The notes under the pieces are model-generated. The model saw nothing but the letters and a program-made list of their open reading frames with translations. It made no database searches and was not told the origin of the DNA. A stretch of DNA of 6,462 bases, taken from the NCBI GenBank assembly GCA_023819365.1, contig JAMWBP010000040.1, positions 1-6,462 of the forward strand. Reading direction: 5' to 3'. The first letter of the stretch is position 1, and each line of letters opens with the position of its first letter. A program made the position numbers and the translations under genes. The DNA comes from Candidatus Omnitrophota bacterium. Lineage in GTDB: Bacteria > Ratteibacteria > UBA8468 > B48-G9 > JAFGKM01. Positions 1-5,354 of this stretch are shown here, piece after piece.

Positions 1-968
1 GTTCAATTATCTCTGAGGCATTTTCTGAACCTGAAGAAGTGGATTCTTTCCTTGACAAGGTAGAGTCAATAATATTTGACATCGGTGAGAAGAAAACAAA
101 AAGGACCATCCTTCCACTTAAAGAACTGGTTAAGGAAAACATAGAACTTATAGAAAAGGTCCATGGAAGACAGGGTTTTGTTACAGGAATTCCTACTGGC
201 TTCACAGACCTTGATAAATTAACAACCGGCTTTCATCCTTCTGAGTTTATTATTATTGCATCAAGGCCATCTATAGGCAAGACCGCATTTGCCTGTAATA
301 TAGCCCTCAATCTTAATGCAGGAACAACAAGATTCCCGATACTTATATTCAGTTTAGAGATGAGCAGCGAACAACTTGTGCAAAGAATGCTATGCTGTGA
401 AGCAAAGATTGACCAGCAAAGATTGAGACAGGGAATGCTCTCTGATGAAGATATGGGAAGATTACTTCAAGCAGGAGGACGGCTGGAGCAGGTACCTATA
501 TTTATAGATGATACTCCATCCCTCACCACCTTTGAATTACGGGCACGCGCTAGGCGTATGAAGGCAAGAGAGAATATTCAGTTAGTTATAGTGGACTACC
601 TCCAACTTATGAGAGGGGCAAGAAAAGCAGAAAACAGACAACAGGAGATAAGTGAGATATCTGCATCCTTAAAGGCACTTGCAAAAGAATTGAATATACC
701 GGTCGTTGCCCTATCTCAGTTAAACCGCTCCCCTGAACAGAGAGGGAATAAAAAGCCAGAACTTTCTGACCTTAGAGAAAGCGGGTCCCTTGAACAGGAT
801 GCAGACATCGTCATACTTCTTCACAGAGACAGAGATGAGGAAGATAGAAAACTATCAAATGTTACTGAGGTAAAGATAGCAAAACAGAGAAACGGCCCTA
901 TAGATAGTATCTCTCTTATTTTCAGAGAGGCATTCACAAGATTTGAAAACTACAGTCCGAGAGAGTAA
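1..968 (+). CDS. dnaB: Replicative DNA helicase DnaB, C-terminal part (5' end outside the window)
   Basis: This is the RecA-like motor of the hexameric helicase that unwinds DNA at the replication fork. The frame is open from base 3, so the GTG at 39 is internal, not a start; the N-terminal primase-interacting domain and most of the linker lie upstream. Counting from the first complete codon, the Walker A motif ASRPSIGKT is at about 86-94, the SLEMSS segment with the catalytic glutamate at 117-122, and the Walker B region VIVDYLQLM ends near 203. SQLNRSPEQR lies at about 238-247, followed by RESGSLEQDADIV, and the KQR arginine-finger region is at about 294-296. These are the DnaB motifs in the usual order, and no intein interrupts them. 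The stop at 966-968 is one base before the mlaE ATG, so the two are probably cotranscribed. Identity is very secure; only completeness is limited by the window edge. Confidence 0.97.
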   Translation, partial: SIISEAFSEPEEVDSFLDKVESIIFDIGEKKTKRTILPLKELVKENIELIEKVHGRQGFVTGIPTGFTDLDKLTTGFHPSEFIIIASRPSIGKTAFACNIALNLNAGTTRFPILIFSLEMSSEQLVQRMLCCEAKIDQQRLRQGMLSDEDMGRLLQAGGRLEQVPIFIDDTPSLTTFELRARARRMKARENIQLVIVDYLQLMRGARKAENRQQEISEISASLKALAKELNIPVVALSQLNRSPEQRGNKKPELSDLRESGSLEQDADIVILLHRDRDEEDRKLSNVTEVKIAKQRNGPIDSISLIFREAFTRFENYSPRE

Positions 969-969
969 T

Positions 970-1743
970 ATGCTTATACTGATAAGAAAAATAGGTTATG
1001 ATATTTTAGGTTACATCTCCTATTTTGGTTCTATTACAATACTTGCTTTTGATACGTTCAGGAAGATATTTTCTGCAAAAAAAAGTGAAAATATATTCAA
1101 AAATATAAACAGTATAGGCATTAACTCCTTTCCTCTTATAGCAATTATTTCTGTCTTCACAGGTATGGTTCTGGTAATGGAAACCGCTTATACACTCAAA
1201 AAGTTTGGGGCAGAAATTTACTCAGGTGGTATTGTTGCCATATCAATGATAAGAGAGCTGGGTCCTGTCTTTGTAGCAATCATTATGGCAGGGAGGGTTG
1301 GTGGTTCAATAGCGGCTGAGATAGGGACGATGAAGATAACAGAACAGATAGATGCGATGGAGATACTGGCGGTTGACCCTGTTTCCTATCTTGTAAGTCC
1401 GCGACTTCTCGCAGGTATTATATCTCTACCTTCCCTTTTTCTAATGAGTTTTTTTCTTGCAATTTTGGGTGCCTTCATCATAGGGGTATTCCTGGTAAAT
1501 ATTCCATCAGGGATGTTTCTATATCAGACATTCAGGTTTATTGGAATAAGAGACCTTCTTGTGGGTCTTGTGAAGTCCGTTGTCTTTTCTATTGTAATAA
1601 TAGTTGTATCCTCTTATGAAGGGTTAAGGGCAAGCGGAGGAGCATCAGGTGTAGGCAGGGCTGCCACCACCTCTGTAGTTGTCTCATTCTTTCTGATAAT
1701 ACTCTGCAACCTTATCCTGACTGGCTTTTTCTATTTCATATGA
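970..1743 (+). CDS. mlaE: MlaE-family ABC transporter permease (phospholipid transport)
   Basis: This is the integral inner-membrane permease of an Mla/MCE lipid-transport complex, expected to pair with the MlaF-type ATPase and MlaD-type protein encoded further right. The product is 257 residues, the normal family size. Visible marks are RELGPVFVAIIMAGR at about 95-109, the hallmark EQIDAMEILAVDP at 125-137 (the cytoplasmic coupling-helix region that contacts the ATPase), and GVGRAATTSVV near 227-237 before the last membrane segment. Hydrophobic stretches fall at about 55-70, 98-108, 145-177, 200-214 and 235-256. I chose the ATG at 970, which has a weak GAGAGAG ribosome-binding site at 959-965. 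A TTG at 943 in the same frame would extend the protein into the dnaB tail. The gene ends in a 4-bp overlap with nif3. It is separated from its functional partners by about 1.8 kb, which is unusual for this family. Confidence 0.96.
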   Translation: MLILIRKIGYDILGYISYFGSITILAFDTFRKIFSAKKSENIFKNINSIGINSFPLIAIISVFTGMVLVMETAYTLKKFGAEIYSGGIVAISMIRELGPVFVAIIMAGRVGGSIAAEIGTMKITEQIDAMEILAVDPVSYLVSPRLLAGIISLPSLFLMSFFLAILGAFIIGVFLVNIPSGMFLYQTFRFIGIRDLLVGLVKSVVFSIVIIVVSSYEGLRASGGASGVGRAATTSVVVSFFLIILCNLILTGFFYFI

Positions 1744-2501
1744 ATGTAAAAGAGTTTATTGAATTTCTTAACAGGTGGTTGGGAAAATTTCACCCAGAAG
1801 AGGGGCTTTTATACGGGGATGAAAAACAAATTATAAAAGGGATAACTGTCTGCTGGATGGTTACAAAAAATGTTATTGAATTTTCCGTTAAAAAGGGGAA
1901 TAACCTTATTATCAGCCATGAGGACCTTTTTTTCCCTCCTGATTATGCCTTTTCAGCAAAAAGGAAAGGTGTTGTATCAAGAGAAAGGACTTCTCTGCTT
2001 AAGAAACACAAGATTTCTGTTATAAGGATACACTATCTTGCTGATAGATACTGTGTGCTTGACGACTTTGCAATTGCTCTTTCTCTCGGCAATCCAGTTA
2101 TTAAGAGAGGGTTCTACAGGGTCTATGAGATAAAAGAAATATCTCTTCAAAAGTTTGCCAGTGATGTTAAAAAGTATCTTAATCTTGAAAAGGTGCGTAT
2201 AACAGGAAGTCCTAAATGGAAGGTAAAAAGGATTGGTAGCCTGTGGGGTGGATTAGGGCTTAGTATAAATGCAGTTTTTATAGATGAAATCCTCAGATAT
2301 AATGTTGATACAGTAATCGCAGGAGAGGTTGATGAATATACAATGAGAGCGATGAAAGATATGGATGTGGGTATTGTAGAGGTAGGCCATGAGATAAGTG
2401 AAGAGACCGGCCTTAAACACTTAGCAAGAGACCTTCGTGAAAAGATAAAGACAATCCCTGTAAGTTATTGTCCCAATGGTATCCCATATACTGCTTTTTA
2501 A
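1740..2501 (+). CDS. Nif3-like dinuclear-metal-centre protein (divergent clade)
   Basis: A 253-residue protein of the Nif3/YbgI family, whose members are hexameric rings with a two-metal site in each subunit; the biochemical role is not settled for most of them. The N-terminal half has GITVCWMVT (34-42) and NLIISHED (55-62), matching the family pattern of a hydrophobic strand followed by a metal-binding histidine. HYLAD (98-102) matches the middle HxxxD ligand pair, and AGEVDEY (195-201) with VGHEISEE (215-222) matches the C-terminal HxxxE pair. The usual HH pairs are replaced by HE at 60-61 and 217-218. As I recall the family, a Nif3-like clade carrying HEPTFY has the same substitution, so the protein may still bind metal. 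The ATG at 1740 overlaps the mlaE stop (ATGA) with no clear ribosome-binding site, suggesting translational coupling. Its stop overlaps the ancestral stop of the convergent URO-D pseudogene. The family call is good; the function is unassigned. Confidence 0.86.
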   Translation: MNVKEFIEFLNRWLGKFHPEEGLLYGDEKQIIKGITVCWMVTKNVIEFSVKKGNNLIISHEDLFFPPDYAFSAKRKGVVSRERTSLLKKHKISVIRIHYLADRYCVLDDFAIALSLGNPVIKRGFYRVYEIKEISLQKFASDVKKYLNLEKVRITGSPKWKVKRIGSLWGGLGLSINAVFIDEILRYNVDTVIAGEVDEYTMRAMKDMDVGIVEVGHEISEETGLKHLARDLREKIKTIPVSYCPNGIPYTAF

Positions 2502-3414
2502 TAAATTCCATACTTTTTGCACATTCCACAGCGAATATTTAACTTTCCAGTGATACTGTGTAAGGAATGGTATGGTCGGAGAAAATACCCCCTCACCCTG
2601 CCCTCTCCCCACTGGGAAGAGGGGAAGGAGAGTGGAAATAAGTAAAAGTTCTCTCATATTCCCATCGGAATTTAATAATAAAAACTTACCTTCTCTTTTA
2701 CAAAACTGGCTTATCTCCCTGTGGGGGGGCAGAAAAAAACCTTCTGTAGTCAGAAGGAGAAAACATCGGACCGTTTTTATATGCCATATCCGAAAAAACC
2801 CATATGCCATCCCACTCCACTCCTTTATTAATAACCATTTTTAACATTTTTTCCATAAATTCCATATACCTCTGACATATATCTTCAATAAATTCAGTGT
2901 CTATCTTCAACTGCACACAGAAGTTTCCCATCCCGAGTAGTATAAAAGAAAACCAGTATGGCTCAGAACAATTTAATGTTATAAAGTGCCCCTTCTCTCT
3001 TGCCTTTTTTGAAATCTCAATGATATCTTTTGGGATACGCTCTTCCGAAGGGTTTAATGCCCACTTTACCTTTTCCCAGTCATTTCTATCTTTAACAGCA
3101 TGGTCCAGTTCCACATGCGTCGTATAACGGTTCTTCCAGTATTTCACCTTTACCCCGTAAGGGTTCCTGTCCACCTTATATTCATCTGTTTCTTCATAGA
3201 CAGTATAAGGGAATGCATCAGAAAGTCCATCATCAAAAGGGTGTATACCACATATAAAATCAAGTCCAAGGAATTCATATACATCCATATCCTCGGGAAG
3301 TCCCTCTTTCTTCCACCGCTATACAGTTTCAGGCCAGAAACTTTCTGTCATAGGGATACGGTCAAGTGTTCTGTGTTCAAGTGCTGCCTTTATTCTATCG
3401 TAAGATGTATACAT
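2498..3414 (-). pseudogene. Decayed uroporphyrinogen-decarboxylase-family (URO-D-like) gene
   Basis: Reading leftward, the ATG at 3414-3412 opens MYTSYDRIKAALEHRTLDRI, a typical URO-D-like start, preceded by AAGGGGGG. Translation reaches an amber codon at 3321-3319 (SFWPETV-stop-RWKKEGLPED), where family members usually have glutamate. The frame then stays open to about 2740 through GIWVFSDMAYKNGPMFSPSD. A one-base shift in the adjacent T7/C7 tracts (about 2721-2740) moves the reading to PPHREISQFC and NSDGNMREL. Next, a GC-rich repeat replaces the expected following segment. The C-terminus reappears at about 2580-2499 as SDHTIPYTVSLES, a TAA at 2541-2539, IFAVECAK, a one-base loss in an A tract (2514-2518), then KYGIY and stop. 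Intact relatives are about 340-380 residues; many in this group are probably corrinoid-type methyltransferases rather than haem enzymes, but the substrate here is unknown. At least five lesions make it non-functional. The longest open part (3288-2698) could be mistaken for a 196-residue gene. Confidence 0.9.
2588..2633. repeat. GC-rich palindromic interspersed-type repeat inside the URO-D pseudogene
   Basis: A C-rich then G-rich stretch, strikingly different from the AT-leaning surroundings. It folds as CCCTCT (2601-2606) with AGAGGG (2618-2623), then CCC (2607-2609) with GGG (2614-2616), with a one-base bulge at 2617 and a four-base loop CACT. Read on the plus strand it encodes PSPCPLPTGKRG, a peptide I recognise from spurious ORFs in many bacterial genomes that carry dispersed copies of this kind of repeat. 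It replaces coding sequence between the SDGN and SDH motifs of the pseudogene. AAATA occurs on both sides (2583-2587 and 2636-2640) and might be a target duplication, but it is too short to be sure. Only one copy is in this window, so its dispersed nature is inferred. Confidence 0.7.
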
Positions 3415-3480
3415 TACCCCCCTTTTTTAAGTTCTCAAAATTAACCCTCTAATCCTGAACATTTTACCTTTTTGATTATC

Positions 3481-3500
3481 TGTCAAATAAAAAATTGACA
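3481..3500. promoter_or_regulatory. Inverted repeat TGTCAA-N8-TTGACA overlapping the -35 region
   Basis: Perfect 6-bp arms at 3481-3486 and 3495-3500 are separated by the A/T-only spacer ATAAAAAA. The right arm is the consensus -35 hexamer of the mlaF promoter. The left arm, read on the minus strand, is also TTGACA and could serve a promoter for the URO-D gene, with TAAAAT at 3466-3461 as a -10 after a short 14-bp spacer. The pattern therefore fits either two back-to-back -35 boxes or an operator for a dimeric regulator. The sequence alone does not decide between them. Confidence 0.45.
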
Positions 3501-3522
3501 GGAATACCCTACAGTTTACAAT
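3495..3522 (+). promoter_or_regulatory. Sigma70-like promoter for mlaF-mlaD-radA
   Basis: A consensus TTGACA (3495-3500), a 16-bp spacer and TACAAT (3517-3522) lie immediately upstream of mlaF. With the usual 5-8 bases from the -10 box, transcription would start at about 3528-3530, at the mlaF ATG itself. This is the only strong promoter I see in the window. It lies just where a new promoter is needed, because the opposing pseudogene separates this block from the upstream mlaE transcript. Confidence 0.7.
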
Positions 3523-3529
3523 ATATAAG

Positions 3530-4282
3530 ATGGAAAGTATTATAAGTTTGAGAAATGTAAGTGTAAGGTTCGGGGATACAGATGTTTTGAAATGCCTGAA
3601 CCTTGATGTAAGACAGGGTGAGTCCCTTGTGATAGTCGGAAGTTCTGGCTGTGGGAAGACAGTGCTTTTAAAGACAATTCTTGGACTAATACCGATAACA
3701 GAAGGAGAGATATACCTTTTTGGAGAAAAGATAAACGGAGCACCAAAAAGCAAGATAATGGAATTGAGAAGCAGGGTGGGTATGGTCTTTCAGAGTTCTG
3801 CCCTTTTTGATTCTCTGACTGTATGGGAAAATGTCGGCTTTTATTATCTCAATCATAGTGACATCCCTGATGAAAAGATAAGGTCATTAGCGATAGAGAT
3901 ACTGAAAGATGTCGGGATGGATGGCTTTGATGGATTTCTACCAGAGCAACTGAGTGGCGGAATGAAAAAAAGGGTCTCCATTGCAAGGGCCCTTATCTCA
4001 AAGCCAGAGATAATTTTTTATGATGAACCAACAACAGGGCTTGACCCTATTATGGCTGAAAGTATAACGAGATTAATAATGGATATGCACAAGAAGTTTA
4101 AGACAACAGATATAACAGTTACACATGATATAAAACTCGCATCCCTGATATCCGACAGGATTGCACTGATTGGCAATGGAACTATAGAGGAGATAGGCAC
4201 ATTTCAAGAATTAAGGGAAAAGAGTAAGAGCCAGATTATAAGAAGTTTTTTGGTTATGGAGGGAACCAATGAAAAGAGATAA
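3530..4282 (+). CDS. mlaF: MlaF-type ABC transporter ATP-binding protein (phospholipid transport)
   Basis: A 250-residue cytoplasmic ATPase that powers the MlaE/MlaD lipid transporter. All nucleotide-binding motifs are intact: Walker A GSSGCGKT at 37-44, Q-loop glutamine 88 in VFQSSALFDSLTVWENV-type sequence, signature LSGGMKKR at 141-148, Walker B IIFYDEP at 161-167 with catalytic Glu166, D-loop GLDP at 170-173, and switch histidine 199 in VTHD. LSGGM followed by KKRVSIARAL and DEPTTGLDPI is characteristic of the MlaF branch rather than of general importers. The ATG at 3530 has no ribosome-binding site, and the predicted transcription start falls on it, so translation may be leaderless. An in-frame TTG at 3548, ten bases after GGAAAG, is a possible alternative start that would remove six residues. 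The 3' end overlaps mlaD by 14 bp. Confidence 0.95.
   Translation: MESIISLRNVSVRFGDTDVLKCLNLDVRQGESLVIVGSSGCGKTVLLKTILGLIPITEGEIYLFGEKINGAPKSKIMELRSRVGMVFQSSALFDSLTVWENVGFYYLNHSDIPDEKIRSLAIEILKDVGMDGFDGFLPEQLSGGMKKRVSIARALISKPEIIFYDEPTTGLDPIMAESITRLIMDMHKKFKTTDITVTHDIKLASLISDRIALIGNGTIEEIGTFQELREKSKSQIIRSFLVMEGTNEKR
4258..4263 (+). promoter_or_regulatory. Strong ribosome-binding site of mlaD
   Basis: GGAGGG lies five bases before the mlaD ATG at 4269, inside the 3' end of mlaF. It fixes the mlaD start and supports the 14-bp overlap as real. It contrasts with mlaF, which has no such site. Confidence 0.8.
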
Positions 4283-5354
4283 ACTCTCTCTTGAATTGAG
4301 GGTAGGGATATTTGTCATCATCACTATCCTTTTAGCAGCGGTCTTTATTGTGACACAGGCAACGACAGGGAAATACAGGGGCTATGAGATAGGGATAGTA
4401 TTTGACTATGTAGGAGGTCTTGAAAGTGGCTCTCCTGTGAGGGTAAGTGGAGTGAGGGCAGGAGAAGTAAAAAAGATAGAGATACTTTATGAAGCACAAC
4501 CAAAGGTACTGGCAAGGGTGAAAATCAGACCGGATATAAAAATAAGTACAGGTAGTAGAATCACCATCCAGACACTTGGACTTATTGGAGAAAAGTATAT
4601 TGAAATAACACCTTCCCCTGAGAAAAAATATATACAGCCAGGAGAGATAGTAGAAGGAGAAAACCCACTTTCTATGGAAAAACTTGTAGAAGCAGGGCAG
4701 AATATGGTGATAGGTCTCAACAGGATTCTTACAGATATAGATACAATAACAGGGGATAAAGATTTCCGTAAAAATGTAAAGTCAGTATTTGCAGAGGCAT
4801 CATCTGTGGTGAAGAAAATGGAAACCCTGACAGCAAATCTCACAGATGCAACTGATAAGATAAACAAAATTGTCTCTGAGAATGCTACCAAAATAGGAGA
4901 AGTAGTAGATAATGCAAGTGAGTTTATGGTTTCCAGCAGGGAAGCAGCAGATGAGTTTAAAAAGTTTGCATCAAAAGGGATAGAAGCAGCAGAATCATTT
5001 GAAGATATAAAGAAAGCCGCAATATCATTTGATAGAATGGCAACTGATATGGATGAATTTCTATGGAAAATTCAGAACCAAGGGTTGATTGCAAAACTGA
5101 TGAAGGAAGAAGAGATTGTTGACCAATTAAAGTACCAACTACAACTTTTAAATAATGCAACAGCAAGATTTATAGAGGCATCTGAAAGAGTGAGTGAGGT
5201 AACAATTAATCTTAACAAAATTATTTCAGATGTAGAGAAAGGGAAAGGGACAGCAGGGAAATTACTCAGGGATGACCAACTATATAATAATTTGAATGAT
5301 TTTGTAAAGGATATAAAAGAACATCCCTGGAAACTTTTCATAAGAAGGAAGTGA
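4269..5354 (+). CDS. mlaD: MCE/MlaD family protein, membrane-anchored lipid-transport subunit
   Basis: A 361-residue protein with one N-terminal membrane anchor at about 12-29 (VGIFVIITILLAAVFIV) and a single MCE domain at about 38-116. The domain shows GSPVRVSGVRAGEVKKI (54-70) and the pore-loop region LGLIGEKYIEI (103-113), as in MlaD. MlaD-type proteins form a hexameric ring on the periplasmic side of the MlaE/MlaF complex and pass phospholipids through its centre. The rest, about 135-345, is long, polar and helical, rich in D/N/K/E with heptad-like spacing. It ends in GKGTAGKLLRDDQLYNNL (325-342), a motif seen near the C-terminus of long MCE proteins, and then HPWKLFIRRK. It is much longer than E. 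coli MlaD (about 180 residues), so the helical tail may extend into the periplasm, as in other long single-MCE proteins. The strong GGAGGG site decides the start. The stop shares one base with the radA start. Confidence 0.93.
   Translation: MKRDKLSLELRVGIFVIITILLAAVFIVTQATTGKYRGYEIGIVFDYVGGLESGSPVRVSGVRAGEVKKIEILYEAQPKVLARVKIRPDIKISTGSRITIQTLGLIGEKYIEITPSPEKKYIQPGEIVEGENPLSMEKLVEAGQNMVIGLNRILTDIDTITGDKDFRKNVKSVFAEASSVVKKMETLTANLTDATDKINKIVSENATKIGEVVDNASEFMVSSREAADEFKKFASKGIEAAESFEDIKKAAISFDRMATDMDEFLWKIQNQGLIAKLMKEEEIVDQLKYQLQLLNNATARFIEASERVSEVTINLNKIISDVEKGKGTAGKLLRDDQLYNNLNDFVKDIKEHPWKLFIRRK

Noticed and set aside
258..800. Possible DnaB intein insertion
   Set aside because: Walker A, Walker B and the later motifs follow one another at normal spacing with no extra domain.
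943..969. TTG at 943 as the mlaE start
   Set aside because: It would put nine residues inside the dnaB tail. The ATG at 970 gives the normal length and sits one base after the dnaB stop.
2601..2623. Hairpin as an intrinsic terminator for nif3
   Set aside because: The stem is bulged and no T run follows on the plus strand; the composition fits a dispersed repeat better.
2721..2740. T7/C7 tract as a programmed frameshift or phase-variable switch
   Set aside because: Correcting it does not rescue the gene, because the amber codon, the repeat replacement and the downstream TAA remain.
2421..2810. Minus-strand ORF of 129 codons read as its own gene
   Set aside because: Its early part is the shifted-frame continuation of the URO-D pseudogene (PPHREISQFC, NSDGN). 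The rest is the repeat, out-of-frame pseudogene sequence and antisense to nif3.
2572..2844. A 90-codon plus-strand ORF beginning in the GC-rich repeat
   Set aside because: Its first part is the repeat read as PSPCPLPTG and the rest is antisense to the URO-D pseudogene; no ribosome-binding site or family resemblance.
3100..3444. Plus-strand ORF of 114 codons
   Set aside because: It is the antisense of the N-terminal part of the URO-D pseudogene, whose minus-strand reading matches a known family.
3427..3753. Minus-strand ORF of 108 codons over the mlaF start
   Set aside because: Antisense to clearly coding mlaF and to its promoter; the protein has no recognisable features.
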